From Gonocerus acuteangulatus (lineage: Eukaryota; Arthropoda; Insecta; Hemiptera; Coreidae), in contig OX328123.1 of the NCBI GenBank assembly GCA_946811695.1, positions 47,266,253 to 47,330,252 on the forward strand: a stretch of 64,000 nucleotides of DNA. Direction: 5' to 3'. The translations under genes were made by a program, and so were the position numbers. Numbering within the stretch: the stretch's first letter is position 1; the number at the start of each line of letters is the position of its first letter. This document shows positions 11,501-23,742 of this stretch, one piece after another. The notes under the pieces are model-generated. The model was not told where the DNA came from and did not search any database. It was given only the letters and a program-made list of their open reading frames with translations.

Positions 11501-12258
11501 CAGCCTGATATATTTCCAGCAATGAATTGTTTTTCTTATTTTAATAAATCTGTTTTATTGTCAAATACATTATCCAACTATAAGCAATTAAAAATAACAA
11601 GGAATAAAAACAAACAAAAAGAACAGTTCGAATAAGCGAGCTCAACTACTTTAAAATTTTAAGCTCTTATTTCTCCGATTGACATCGCCTAATCAAAACT
11701 TTCATTAGAACCTTTTTTTTAGAGCATTTAATAAGCTTTCTAATGGTATTCTTCCGTTTACCAAGATTCTCAACCTTTTTCGAGATATTAATGAAAGTAA
11801 ACAAAGTTACTAAAACTTTTTATGTCTGTTAATAAAATATATTATTCTAACCCTTCCTTAACTCCAAACGTAACCAAAATTTCAACATATTAGTTTTGAT
11901 GAAAGTAGAACATGCAGAAAATGTTTCAACTGAATCCCATGATTCTAAGTACCCAAACCAAAAACGGTATTCAAAAAATATTTTTCCAGTTTTCTCGAAA
12001 ACGGTTAAAGCTATCGCCTTGAAAATGGTTTCATTCGTTTTCCTAGCCCAGGAATCATATAAAACGAGTACTTAGAAGCGTATGAACTCAAAAACGTAGC
12101 GTTACGATTTTTTTTTGCGCGAATTTCGCCCCAAACGCCATCTTCCAGTAGGCGGATTTTGCTGGTTAACGAACTTGACCTTTCAAATTGGACGAAGGAT
12201 TTTTGTACCAAATTTCATCAAAATCGGACCATTCGTCTTCTATCTAGAGACCGAACAG

Positions 12259-12363
<105 letters not shown>

Positions 12364-12499
12364 AATTTGAACCACCGTTATTTTCGGTCTCTAGGGGTTC
12401 TGAAACGCGAAATTTTCTAGTCGGCACTTCCGGATTGTTTCATTGTATCAACCCTATAAGCGGGGTTCCTCCCTATGGGGGAGGGAGGAACCGCACTAA

Positions 12500-13113
12500 A
12501 AGAAAAGCATAACAAAACTAAGGGAAATAGACAAAATTTAAAAAGTGATTTAAACTACGACAAAAACTCGTTTAAAAGAACAAAACAAATGTTTTTGAAG
12601 TTTTAAGCACTTATTTCTCCGATTGACATCGCCTAATCAAAAATGTCATTAGAACCTTTTTTGTAGCGAATCTAGTAAGCTTTCGAATGGTTTCTATCCA
12701 CTTACCACGATTTCACAACTGTTTTCGAGATATTCCCAAAACTTGTCGTGTCTCTTAATCAAATATTTTATTTTAATCCTTCACTTACTCCAAACGTAGC
12801 CGAAATTTAAACATCTTTGTATGTATGAATTTCAAACATCCCGAAAATAATTTAACCGAATTATTTATAGAAATAGTAACATAGTAGAAAAACACACGAA
12901 AATGTGAATATGATATTTTTAAAGGCATTGAACTCTCAAATAAGTATCTTTAGAAGTGGGTTGTGGGGCTGACCGACCCATACAGGTAAGGCCATAAATA
13001 GAAAAGTCGATCCAAAATAATAACTGTTTCTATTTTAATCTTTCCAAATGTGACTAGTGATAAGAATGGAACCGCGCTAAGATGACGCAGTTCCTGTGAG
13101 ACGGACATTTTTT
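12500..13113. mobile_element. Rearranged family-A fragment ending in an inverted 5' terminus
   Basis: 12500-12860 repeats the family-A body in + orientation ('gcacttatttctccgattgac', 'gagatattcccaaaactt'). At 13070-13110 a family-A 5' terminus lies in the opposite orientation (GGAACCGCGCTAAGATGACG, then TTCCTGTGAGACGGAC). So two oppositely oriented pieces have been joined. Confidence 0.6.
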
Positions 13114-13348
13114 TTTATGCGAGCTGTTCAACGGTTAGAATGTATAATTGCCTGCATTCTCTTAAAATATACGTGAATTAAAAATAGAAAGTTTTATCAA
13201 TGAGAGCTCTGATACTTTCGTAATTTTAATGTATCATCATTCATTGAACCCATTTAACAGGGATACCAGGAGTCCCTTATTAACAATCATGTCGTTTATT
13301 TTTAAAATTATGTAATGAATAAAGTTACATTCAAACACAAATTGCAAC
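13114..13348. other. Intron sequence, no feature
   Basis: AT-rich DNA between two Helitron copies; no open frame or repeat structure seen. Confidence 0.5.
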
Positions 13349-13829
13349 AAAGTCCGTCACGCAGGAGCTGCATAACTAAGCACTTTCCTCAGAATTTGGG
13401 TAGTGTAGACTGCTTTCCAGAACAATTTGCTTAAAATATCCTACATAAATAAAATAAAAACGTGAATAGTTCTCATTTTGTAATGAGTAACTGATCAATT
13501 ATTAATTTGCATCCAGAGTTATGTTTACACATGGTACCTACTACACTACGTAATAAATACCAAAATCCTCATATTATCGTATTTTGATCTAACGCAGGAA
13601 CAGGATACAGTCACTCTAGTGGTAGAAAGCGCTCCTTGCGGCGGCTTTGTGAACCTACGTCTGCCGGCTTTTCTATTCAAATATATTACAAATTAAACCC
13701 CCGCTTTCCGATTGACCGATTCAGCTCATTTTTGCAACACTTCTTTCTCATGAGTTACCCACGACGTAGACCGCGTTTCGTTACAATACAGCAGAAATTA
13801 CGACCGGTATGAGTATATTAGGAATTTGG

Positions 13830-14262
13830 GTCCGGAGTAAACCCCCCCCTTCTAATGAACCGATTTAGTTTATTTTTACAACACGTATTTACCTGTAGAT
13901 TACCACTACGAATACCGAGTTTCGTCGAAATATACCAAAAATCACGGCTGGTAGTGGCGAATTGGTATTGTGGGTCCGGAGTAAACCCCCCCTCCTAATG
14001 AACCGATTTCGTTTATTTTTACAACACATATTTACCTGTAGATTAGCACTACGAATACCGAGTTTCGTCGAAATATACCAAAAATCACGGCTGGTAGTGG
14101 CGAATTGGTATTGTGGGTCCGGAGTAAACCCCCCCCCCCTTCTAATGAACCGATTTAGTTCATTTTTATATCTCACTTTTCTCTCTATATTACCACTACG
14201 AATACCAAGTTTCGTTGAAATATAACAAATACTACGGCTGACATAGTCAAATAAGTGTTTTG
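13830..14262 (+). repeat. Three tandem units of about 145 bp inside Helitron B2
   Basis: Each unit holds 'gtccggagtaaaccccccc', 'taatgaaccgattt', 'ttaccactacgaataccgag' (or a close variant) and 'acggctggtagtggcgaat'. The first two are nearly identical and the third is more diverged. Other B copies hold a different number of units. Confidence 0.8.
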
Positions 14263-14398
14263 GGTTCGGAGTAAACCCCCCCTTCCGGTGGACCGACTTT
14301 GGTGGTTAACGAACTCGTTCAATCGTTTGCTAATTGAATGCTATATACCAAGTTTCGTGACGAAAAAACAAAAACTCTGGCCGCTATCGTGTTAACAG

Positions 14399-14402
<4 letters not shown>

Positions 14403-14446
<44 letters not shown>
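14403..14446. repeat. (TA)n microsatellite inside Helitron B2
   Basis: Pure TA run preceded by 'gtgttaacagacaca', the family-B flank. Confidence 0.95.
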
Positions 14447-14450
<4 letters not shown>

Positions 14451-14571
14451 TTTAACGGGGGTCATTTTCGGTGTCTTCTAGGTAGGATCGATAAAGATTT
14501 GAAGACATTTTTCAAAAATTCCGTCATGAGTCCAACCTCAATAGCTACTTTCCTTCGGAGGAAAGTGCTAA

Positions 14572-15964
14572 AACTACACACTGAAAGTAGAACTAATATT
14601 TTTAAACCACAAACATATTAATATTTAAAAACTAAATGAAAGTTTCTGGTTTCTAAAAATTTATATTTTAGAATCTATTCCCTTAGTCTTTATATAAATA
14701 AATGAAATATAAGGATAAAAATCGATCATTACAAATGTAACCAAGCTACTTAAAAATCGTTTAATTAATATGAGTCATAGGAATAAATTAGTATTTTATT
14801 TAATAAATTACAATTGGCTGGTCGTATTTTTCACTCCGGAACGTAATTCAGCTTTGTTTGAGGTCCTTAAATACAGTTAATATAAAATATTACTTACAAA
14901 GTAATAGTTTTCCTCTTCTTAAATCCCACCTCGGTGCAAATGCAATAGTGCACGCCTTGAGTCTTGCAACTACTGAGAGAGCAGCACTGCGCACTGAAGC
15001 TCTCTCTCTTTCTCTCTCTCAGAAGGAAGGCTGGAGGTTGAAGATGACAACCAGCTGACGCATACTTCCATATAGGTGAAGAAAGTGGGCGGACGTGACG
15101 AGCATATCCCCATTAAGTTGGAGGTTACCACTTGGAGGTATTTAATGATGTCCAGCCTTTCTTTACGGGTATTAATTTCTTATTCAACATTTTTCCGCAT
15201 TTACGAAGAGGACGTATACTTACCTAATCATGGAAGTTTCTTAAAATGCAGGAAATAGAAAAAAAAGAAGTAATTTCATGCATGATTCAAGTCTATAATT
15301 ACGTTCTTATGGACAGCAACGTTTGCGGCGCTTCAGAGTGCCAAAAAAGTTAAGAGAAAAAAAAATATTTGAGGGACGAAGATGGGTTCTTTGTGAGTTT
15401 GAGAAAAAGAGGGCAACAGAGGCGGGGGTCAAAGAGAGAGGGAGAGGATCAAAATTACCTATTGATAAATACCAATTTCGAAAATTAAGTCATATTAAGT
15501 AACTTAAATTCCTTAAAGTTACCTGCTCTGAGTCTGCTAGATCAATTAAATTATCATTTTTATCTGAGTCTATAAAGCGCCATAATTTTCTGGAAGATGT
15601 GCCACCTATCTGAAGTATTGTACATATTATTTATTTAATTTTAGGAGGTTTGCAACTAGGAGATTTGCTCTTTGGAATTTAATTATTAATAATAAAAAGT
15701 TTTGTTAATTACATTACTTTTATAACTATTACAGCATATAATTACAACTTTGCCCACATTAGACGAAATAACTTGCCATGCTGTGATATGAAGAACGGTG
15801 GCATAATTAGCTATTCACACGAAAATAAAACATGATATTGTGGGTTCGAATTTCAGCTGGCCAAATTAATTATTCATAAAAAAATGAATAGGTACATACT
15901 CCTGAAGTTTCCAAACATAGCCAGTGATTATATAATTCGCCTAATGAAGTTTTCGATTTTCCAG
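14572..15964 (+). other. Gene 1 intron 1, last part: no gene seen
   Basis: AT-rich with a (TC)n stretch at about 14999-15022. The last bases (tttccagcag) are a polypyrimidine-flanked acceptor for exon 2. Confidence 0.6.
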
Positions 15965-16207
15965 CAGGAGATGAGCGAAGCAGAGCAATGTCTTCTTGGT
16001 CGAGTTGGGGTCCTGGTAACGGGATGACCATGTTTGCATCTGCGGACGATCCTTGGGGAATGCAACCACCTCCAGTCTGGAAGATGGGAGAGGATGGTCT
16101 ACCCACCCCCGTCGACACCGAGGGACCTGTGAAGAAGAAGACGACCAAGAGGAGGGGTAATGAACAGGAACAGGAAGATGAAGACGAAGACTCCAGTGAA
16201 AGAGGAA
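15965..16207 (+). CDS. Gene 1, exon 2: Ser/Trp-rich block and charged linker
   Basis: Acceptor TTTTCCAG at 15957-15964, donor GTAAGT at 16208. The exon begins with two bases that complete the codon left open by exon 1 and ends one base into a codon. It encodes DERSRAMSSWSSWGPGNGM, a PPPVW motif, a basic patch KKKTTKRR and an acidic patch around EDEDEDSS. The acceptor is a tandem NAGNAG (CAGCAG), so splicing three bases further right is also possible; both choices keep the frame and differ by one residue. The basic patch offers several dibasic cleavage sites. No recognised domain. Confidence 0.85.
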
Positions 16208-16251
16208 GTAAGTTACAATGAATTTTATTTATAATGAAAACCCACCTAGGG

Positions 16252-16415
16252 GTCTTGCCGTGGTCTAGTGGCTAACGCCTTAGTTTCTCATGTGGGAGAT
16301 GGTGGGTTTGATTCCTACCGTCGCACAGTATGTCGTTTCGCGAATTTAGCTGACAACATTATTTTTCGTGCATTTTACATCTGTATTGGCAAATCAAGAT
16401 ATGTAATTCTAAAAT
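16252..16415 (+). mobile_element. tRNA-derived SINE (family S1), in intron 2 of gene 1
   Basis: Head with an A-box-like 'gtggtctagtggctaacgcc' and a B-box-like 'ggtgggtttgattcc' about 30 bp later, the layout of a tRNA-type Pol III promoter. The same head occurs at 40469 (+) and 41511 (-). The acceptor stem does not pair well, so it is not a tRNA gene. It begins only 45 bp after exon 2. The 3' end is unclear. Confidence 0.7.
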
Positions 16416-16797
16416 AAAATAATTTTATTAATTAAAAATTGAATCAAAGAGGATTGTAAGGAGAATAAGTGGAAAAGTTAAAAACAAAAGTATATCTTCA
16501 TTTGAAACGAAAAATAATTTCTACTAATAATAATATAATAAACTAATACTATTAAATTACATTTAGAAGAAGAAGCAGCTACTAGGCATTCATTTATCTT
16601 TCTAATTGGCTTAGCAATGTTTCGTTTCCGTTCTGCGCGTGCTGCTACTTCTGAAGCAGTCACCAACTCTGCAACACTGCTTGATTGAACGACGTCCTCA
16701 ACAGTACTTTTTTTTGTTTTATATGATGCCTCGTCAAAGTTTTTCCACGGCTTCCTACTTTAGTGAAACCTTGAAAAGTGGAAGGTCGTGGCTTAGT
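16416..16797 (+). other. Gene 1 intron 2 sequence, no feature
   Basis: No gene or structured repeat seen before the MITE at 16798. Confidence 0.45.
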
Positions 16798-17052
16798 CAT
16801 GGGTGTATATACAAAATAATTTCGGCAAGGGCTCGGAGAATTTCGGGGGAAGTGAGGGATGAGATCATTTGGGGGTATGGAATACTAACAATCTAGACCT
16901 TGGAATAGTTAGCCAGTTTTAAACCTATTACACACAAAATAAATTATTTTTTTGAACTAAGTGGTCTCATTTAATTTATTTTTAATGATTTATAACACAT
17001 GCTTACCGATTTCAGGGGGGGGGGCAGCAGCGCCCCTTATCTACGTCCTTGG
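16798..17052. mobile_element. hAT-like MITE, degraded copy (family M1)
   Basis: Left end CATGGGTGTATATAC and body ('tatggaatactaa', 'ccttggaatagtt', 'aagtggtctcatttaattta', G-run) match the intact copy at 31428-31686. The right inverted end is decayed ('tctacgtccttgg'), and no target duplication is visible. Confidence 0.65.
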
Positions 17053-18520
17053 GCACAGTACGCTGAACCTCGAAGTTTTTCTCTTCGTCCAACCATTTTT
17101 TTGTTATTTGCTAAAAACGCTGCTTTGATTTTCCCACAGCAACCCATTTATCAAAAATTTTGGAGGCATAGATAGCCAAGCTCATTTTTATTTTCCTATC
17201 AGAGTCGCTGGTAAGGTTTTCCAAATTAAATTTGGACAAAAGTAACGTGAAGAGAAAATAGTTCTTATCTTCCGTTGGGTTCTTCAACCATTCTTCAAAA
17301 AAATAGCTCCTCGAAATAAAGTACTCTAAAATTAAAAAAATAAAAATGTTCTTATTATAAATAGGAAGGGTCTAGCTATAATATATAAAAAAATTAGCCC
17401 GTCTACCAATAGGTACAACTTATTACTAACTCTTTTAAGTTATGAAACAAGGAAAGAATCATCCGTTCATCTTAAAAAGATTTTTTAATATTGTTTAATT
17501 TTGAGTCAGAATTATTTAATAGAGAAAAATCAGCACTTACCAGCATAAATAATATCTATCTCCAACAATTAACAAGGCTTGTGTTAGAAATTATGTCGGA
17601 TTTCAGCTGATTTATTCAATATTGATACGGATTCATACCTTTGCACCTTATTACTCACATGGAGGACTGTTTGAGTCCTTAACAAATACTATAGTGCAAT
17701 GTTTTGGTGTATTGTTTACATCATTCCAATACCAAATTTTAGATTTCTCAACATGAATTTTGTCCACCTTGTTAGCACAATCGAAACACTGTGCGTCGGC
17801 AGGAATTTTCTCATCTCACGGCTCGTTGAGAAAATTCCTCGCTGCCCCTTGGATGACGGCGCTAATTGCCCAGATGTCGATGCGCCTTAAAAAAAACGCA
17901 CCTGTTTAGATCGCATATTACGGTTTTCTTTGTAGTTTTTTTTGACACATTTTACACCATTCAGTAATTAAAACAACGTATTGTCCAAACTCAATGGGTT
18001 TCAAGCGAATAAATTGTAGGCTAAATTATAAATAAAAAATAGAAACATTACACAGTTTTAACTATCGACCGTCTGTTTAAAATAACCCGCTCAAATTTGT
18101 TATTCTCAAAAATTATATTTAAGATTAGAAATTAAGTGCTTAATAGATCTGGAATATTTCATTTCGATTTTTGATAGTATTAATACATAATACACATCAT
18201 TTAATAGTATTTTTCGACAAATAAAAATCTATCTTTTTGAAAAGCCGATTTACTTTTTATTTATGAGGAGCTTAAAGCTAATGTGGTGTAATTGGTAATT
18301 TTGAAATTCTTTAATATATGTATTTCCTGAACGCTTCCTTGTAGATTGAACCATTAATTAGAAAAAATATGTTATTCATTAGAATCTTCTAATTTTTTTC
18401 CAGCAAAAAATTGGGCTAAAACTCTCGATACCAAAAAAGAAAAGAAAGTCGATTGGTAGTGAAAATAATAAAAGTGGGAAATTCAAAATTCAGGCTGATT
18501 CCTCTAAACCTTCAAGCTGC

Positions 18521-18588
<68 letters not shown>

Positions 18589-19600
18589 AATTGGCTTAAA
18601 AACAATATAGTATCCTTATTAAATTCATTAACTTCCCCCTAAAGCTTTAAAAGTTCTCAGAACTATTACTGGAAAAAGTGAATGATAAATTGATATTTGT
18701 AGAAGGTTTAATGTTACGTACGAGATTACTCAGAGTTTAATGATGTTTAAATGTTTACTCCCGGTGATTAATCGATCCTAGATTAAATATAAATTCGTTC
18801 AAGAACTATTTGGATATCGAGATAGCAGTAGCTATGTTGCTCCAAAATATTCTTGAAAAATTTGGTTGTAATTAATTTTCTTGATTAATCTATTTTTGAG
18901 GGATTTTAAAATATATTGTTTTAGGCTCTTCGACTTCTATCTAAATTTTAGTTGAGTTTTTTAACTAATGGTAACCAAGTGATTCTTTTATAGTTTCTCT
19001 GTTTCGAAAATATTCTATTACACAATCTGGATCCGATTATTGTTAAATATTTTCTTTGGCCTTCTATGGACTAAAAATGAGTTAGGTTATAGCAAATTTC
19101 GTGAATGCCTGCTGAAGACAAATAGAAGTTAGACACTATTATTATTATTAGAGGTTTGCTGGTATTGAATCTGCATATTATGGGGGAAACATATTTATAT
19201 CAAAGTATCTTAATAAAAAATATACTGGAGAAACGGATGTAACATACTTTGTATATAAAAAGTTTTATCCAAATCAAGATGATTAATGTAAACGAAAATG
19301 TATGTACATGCTTAACACTTATGTCTCTGATGAGTTATTTTTCATTTTTTTCTATTATTCTAAAGTCAGAAGAAAATACATGATGAAATTATCATTTTAT
19401 TCGATTAAGTATTTGGTGAATTTTCAACTACAATAAGCTTTTACTTTTCCAAACTAATTGTTTATGTAAGACAATTTCTAATATAAAACTTGTTTTATTC
19501 ATTTCTTGGCTCAATAAATGTTTCTAATTTAATGAAATTTTTAAAGATACTAAATATATTTATGAACTAGGCGAATTAATTTGGAATTATTTAAAATTAC
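17053..19600 (+). other. Gene 1 intron 2: no gene, one long (TA)n tract
   Basis: AT-rich intron DNA. The only marked feature is the TA run at 18523-18584, which has none of the Helitron flanking blocks. Short frames at 17699-17890 show no family resemblance. Confidence 0.55.
18523..18584. repeat. (TA)n microsatellite, free-standing
   Basis: About 30 TA units in intron 2, not flanked by Helitron family A or B blocks. Confidence 0.95.
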
Positions 19601-19816
19601 TTGTTATTAAAGGCCTATTAGGTCCTTCTCAGATACAGACATTTACATAATACGAATGAGCCCCTCTAATCTAATTAGATTGGTGAAAATTAAACAAGAT
19701 GCTATTAGTTGTTATTAAAGGCCTATTAGGTCCTTCTCAGATATAGACATTTACATAATTCGAATGAGCCCCTCTAATCTATTTAGATTGGTGAAAATTA
19801 AACAAGAGGTTATTTA
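19601..19816 (+). repeat. 108-bp tandem duplication in intron 2 of gene 1
   Basis: Two adjacent units, 19601-19708 and 19709-19816, both starting ttgttattaaaggcctatta and differing at only a few bases (for example gatacag/gatatag, aatacg/aattcg). It lies about 245 bp before exon 3. Confidence 0.95.
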
Positions 19817-20061
19817 CCTTATTTTTCGAAAGTCGTTTAGTCTGTCGTGTTTTATGATAAATTTTACATCTGAAAGATTGTTATTCTCTAGAGAAACGTA
19901 TACAACTAAGCCATTGATTATTGCGGCCTATCAGGCTGAGGCAAAACAGTCTAACTTTGAATCCATTAACATTTTTTGGTCTTGTTTTATTTATGTCAAA
20001 ATATTATAAAAAGACCAGAATGATTATGTCTTGAGATTACTGATTGATTTTGTGTATTCAG

Positions 20062-20429
20062 GTAGCAGAGCAAACGCGTCCTTCAACGCCTGGTTCCCCA
20101 TCATGCTCGGAATGTATCCCGGGCAAAGCGGACCAGAGGGAGATGACACCGGTGCACGTGGCCGACCCAGGGCTTCCCCCGAAGGAGAGGGCGTGGCCGC
20201 CATCGCCAACAGCGTCAACCACGGTAGGAGTGGCGTCGCATCCAGCCACGCTATCATATACACCGGAGAGCCACCTGTTAACTACGCCAACAGGAGGAGA
20301 TCGCAACCACAGCAGCCGTACGATCAGCAACAACCGTCTGTTGACGAACAACAACGCTTCAATCAACAACAACCTTCATTCAACCAGCAGCAACAACGCT
20401 ATCACCAGCCTCAACATTATTATCGATGA
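20062..20429 (+). CDS. Gene 1, exon 3: conserved-looking core and Gln-rich tail
   Basis: Acceptor TGTGTATTCAG ends at 20061; two bases complete the codon from exon 2, and the frame ends with TGA at 20427-20429. It encodes a hydrophobic block (FNAWFPIMLGMYPG), a Gly/Asp/Arg/Pro-rich stretch, a block with AIANSVNHGRSGVASSHA, and a Gln/Pro/Tyr-rich C-terminus with repeated QQQPS and FNQQQ. Another frame is also open here for 150 codons, but only this one continues exons 1 and 2 in phase and gives a secreted, low-complexity-tailed product. Base composition jumps in G+C relative to the intron, as expected of a coding exon. Confidence 0.85.
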
Positions 20430-21070
20430 CTTGTCTCTCGAGATTATGAGGAGCTCGATACAATTTTATTTTCCAGACTTTATAAACATTAAATAATTAA
20501 TATAATAGCGAAACTTATCTAGGACAACAATTACCTAATTAAGAATAGATATTTATGCAATGTGCATTCATGTATAACCATCAGTTTTTACTTCATGCGT
20601 ATAGTTCTACAATAGACTATTATTGTATAATACAAATTTTATTTATGCTATATTAGCAAAATTATTGAATATTGAAGAATAAGTAGTTTCCGTGTTACTT
20701 TTGACATCAAAATTAGACTCACTTAAAAGAAATTTGATTTAATTTTATCAATATTTAGGTAATTATATTTGCTAAAGAGGATAGATAATTAATTACTAAT
20801 TGTTTGTTATTTTTCAAGCAACGAGAAAGAAGTTTTATTATTCCCACCGCAATATTTGAAATTGTGTGTAAATGTTACATTTAATTTCTTATATTTTATA
20901 CTTTTGAGCTGAGTCCTATTGAGGCACGAAACAACGAAGTTTCATGCTGCAAAGAATTTTCATATTTTAAGACCTTCTGGTATCAAAATATAATTATATA
21001 GTTGTAGAATTTGATAAATTCAGTATATTTATGATTTTATTGCCATAAATAAAGTTTATAGAAATCAATG
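20430..21070 (+). other. 3' untranslated region of gene 1
   Basis: Follows the stop codon. AATAAA at 21048-21053 is the best polyadenylation signal and is followed by GT-rich DNA (catttgtggagttagtcagc) near 21090. Ends inferred, not mapped. Confidence 0.6.
21048..21053 (+). terminator. Polyadenylation signal of gene 1
   Basis: AATAAA, about 620 bp after the stop codon, with a GT-rich element downstream. Confidence 0.55.
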
Positions 21071-21849
21071 CAATGAATTATTTCAAACATTTGTGGAGTT
21101 AGTCAGCTGATTGGTCTCACAGAATTAATCGAAAACCAGGATGTGTAATATACATAGACCAATAATTTTAATGGTCTATATTTTTATTGGTCTATATAAT
21201 ATATTGACCAATATATTATATTTAATAATAATAAATAACTATTTGTATTGATATTAAGAGCATTTACATTACTTTACTTACTGGAGGGCACAGATAGAGA
21301 GTTTTTGGATTTTGTTTACGAATGCAGAGGATGGGTCACAAGTCACAGGACCGGCTCTGTATGGGACCGAGGTAAAATTATAATCTAAGAAATGATAATA
21401 TGAGACATTACTGAACAAACTATACAACTATACAGTATACAAAATACTGAAACCCAAAAATGTAAAATAGACTATTTCCTTAAAGAGCCTTCATTAAGCC
21501 GTAAATATTACTGTCGATTGGCAATTATAAGTTGTAATCACATCATTTACTGTGCAAATAGTCGTCAAGTGGCAAGAAGATGCGAGTGATGTTTGCAATA
21601 TTCGCATTTACTGACAACCGTTGATGAATTTTGCTCTCAGGAATAAATTTACTCTGCACATTGAACCCACTCAACGGAAACACATAAGTATTTGTCCTCA
21701 AGAAAATTCAAGACCAATGTTGTCAACATTTAAACTACATTAAGATTTTAAGGAGCTATGTATTTGCGCATGTTTTGTGATAAGAAACTCTGATAAACAT
21801 TATTTCCATTTTTTTTTCTAATAAAGAACATTATAGACATTTTATTCAT
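21071..21849. other. Intergenic AT-rich DNA
   Basis: Contains small palindromes of 'ttggtctatat' / 'atagaccaa' around 21155-21210. No gene seen. Confidence 0.5.
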
Positions 21850-22105
21850 ATAAAAATACTTTTTTTTTCGTAAAATTGACAGAAGGCCAAATGATAAAAT
21901 ACAACACTTTTTCAAACTAATCACTTGATTAAAATTTCCCTATGGGTTTCACATTAAGTTTGATGCCTCTTCAGGGGCATTAAGACTAGTAAAACAAAGT
22001 ATTCAGGAGGAAAGTTTTAATCAAATGACTAGTAGGTACGTAAAAGTGTTTTATTTTAACATTTGACCTTCTGCCTGTTTTATAAAAATATTTAGAAAAT
22101 TTGGG
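21850..22105. mobile_element. Foldback MITE with inverted ends of about 85 bp
   Basis: Left arm 'gacagaaggccaaatg', 'acaacactttt', 'cacttgattaaaatttcc' returns inverted as 'ggaaagttttaatcaaatg', 'aaaagtgttttattt', 'catttgaccttctgcc'. A central spacer of about 70 bp holds 'gaggcatcttcaggggcatt'-like sequence. No coding capacity; superfamily unknown. Confidence 0.65.
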
Positions 22106-23098
22106 GTCATTGTTGTGAATCGCTAATTTTGATTCTGTTTCACAATAAAAGTCGACAAATTCTTGTCTAGTCTAATCTAACATTTCTCCCCGAGCTTCAT
22201 GCATGGTATTCGTATTTTTTCTTAAACTGATGTGAAATAAATATGTTGGTTTCGCCCGAAATGAGGCTGTATTTTAATATGCCATGATTAATCTTCAAGT
22301 GGTTGAAGATATTGTAGTTATTTCCTTATACTGGAGATTTCCTGCTATAAATTATTGTATAATTAAATTAAGATGATTGGTGTTTTCATGTTGGAAATGC
22401 CAGATGTTGAAGGCCGAACTTCAAGGTTCACATGGAAATACCAGCCCTCTGCAAAATAATAATAGCCGATAGTCAACAAATATTTACAGTAGCATGCTGT
22501 GGTTTCCTATGGTCCGCGCTCAAGCAATAATAATGTTAGACTTATTGATATATTGGCTTCGTACGCAACAGAAAGTTAATTTGTTAAAAATGTAAAGGCA
22601 AGTGTTAAAGAAGTGTGATGTGCTCGTTCAAAAAGTGCCTTTTTCACCATCTAATTTTAGGGTTCGACAACCACTAATCAGAACGCAATTATTAACTATA
22701 GAAGTCGATAGGCCCAAAAAAGAAACAAGATGTACTGGAGATGAATGAATACGTTTAAAACAAGAAGAACCGAGTTAATACAATAAATCTAATGTATAAT
22801 ATATATATATATTAGATTTATAAATCTACCTTTAATTTATGTTCTAGCTATAAGACACATATACCATATGTATCATGCATCTTCATCTATGTATAATGTA
22901 ATTTCTTTCATTTTATCTGTATATAAATCAGTATTGTCTTTGATACCACACGACCGAGCCCAGACTACATCAACCTTCAAAGTCAATGATCTTCTCTCTA
23001 TGAAAATTAATATTTGTCGCTAAAAATATGATTTCTTAATATTATAAATAATTTTTGCGAACACTCTTGAGGAGTCACAAGGCTTCAAATATATATAC

Positions 23099-23168
<70 letters not shown>

Positions 23169-23590
23169 GCCATGTTAATATAATCACACATAGGCAAAAA
23201 CACTATCACAACTCTAATTATTCAACTCTTTGGGAAGTTTAATGACATAAAATTTCTGTAAAGAAAATAATTAGCTAGTTTTGTAATGTTTATCGTTTGT
23301 AATAAGCTCGTCTACTTTGAAATTCCACTCTTATTTCTAAAATATTTTTTTTACATGCTTAAAGATTATTTTTCTATTGAGAAACGTAATGATCATCTCC
23401 ATGAGGATTGCAAGGAATTTCATTTAGAACAGAATTCATCAACGAGAGAGGCTTTTTTTTTTTTTTTTTTAGAGGGCGGTGGATTACACTTAAAAGTGCT
23501 CATGTAATTTTGTAATTCCCGTTTTGGGATATTGGTTACTTACTTATTAAAAATGGCGTACAATACATTATTTATAAATAAAACGGTTCC
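22106..23590. other. Intergenic AT-rich DNA with a long (TA)n tract
   Basis: Holds a (TA)n run at 23090-23165, a short one at 22799-22812 and poly-T at 23452-23470. No gene or structured element beyond these. Confidence 0.5.
23090..23165. repeat. (TA)n microsatellite, free-standing
   Basis: Long TA run with 'cat' interruptions at its left end; no Helitron flanks. Confidence 0.95.
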
Positions 23591-23604
23591 GAATACCACA
23601 CCTT

Positions 23605-23730
23605 TCTTGCCAGACTTAGGACTGATGCCTTTTTTTTTTTAAGGAAATTCCTACACCACAAGTGGAAACCCAACCCTTAACCTTAGGCAAGGGGTGTCCA
23701 CGCCTTGGCACTCGCAGCCATCGGACCTCA
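23605..23730 (-). mobile_element. tRNA-derived SINE fragment (family S3), degraded
   Basis: Reads like the minus-strand copy at 61708-61862: 'gactgatgcc' followed by poly-T, then 'aacccttaacc' and 'cttggcactcgcagcc'. The B box is poor. It ends just before the BEL/Pao target site. Confidence 0.5.
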
Positions 23731-23737
23731 GTATAAT

Positions 23738-23742
23738 ACATT
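23738..23742. repeat. 5-bp target site duplication (left) of the BEL/Pao element
   Basis: ACATT immediately before the LTR start TGTTA; the identical ACATT lies at 39211-39215 after the other LTR. Confidence 0.95.

Larger units (their letters stand above)
13349..14571 (+). mobile_element. Helitron-like element, family B (copy B2), complete
   Basis: 5' end AAAGTCCGTCACGCAGGAGC at 13350-13369, then CTAAGCACTTTCCTC. The 3' end is a hairpin (CTTTCCTTCGGAGGAAAG) followed by TGCTAA, ending at 14571. The 3' block GAGGAAAGTGCTAA is the inverse of the block just inside the 5' end. Internal units of about 143-148 bp (starts near 13830, 13977, 14118) are repeated in tandem; then comes a (TA)n tract at 14403-14446 and a block shared with all B copies. 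No coding sequence. It sits in intron 1 of gene 1. Confidence 0.85.

Noticed and set aside
16252..16330. tRNA gene
   Set aside because: The A and B boxes are present, but the acceptor stem does not pair and the same head recurs in other copies with poly-A tails, so it is a SINE.
20044..20496. Second 150-codon frame over gene 1 exon 3
   Set aside because: It does not join in phase to exons 1 and 2, whereas the other frame does and ends in a plausible Gln-rich tail.
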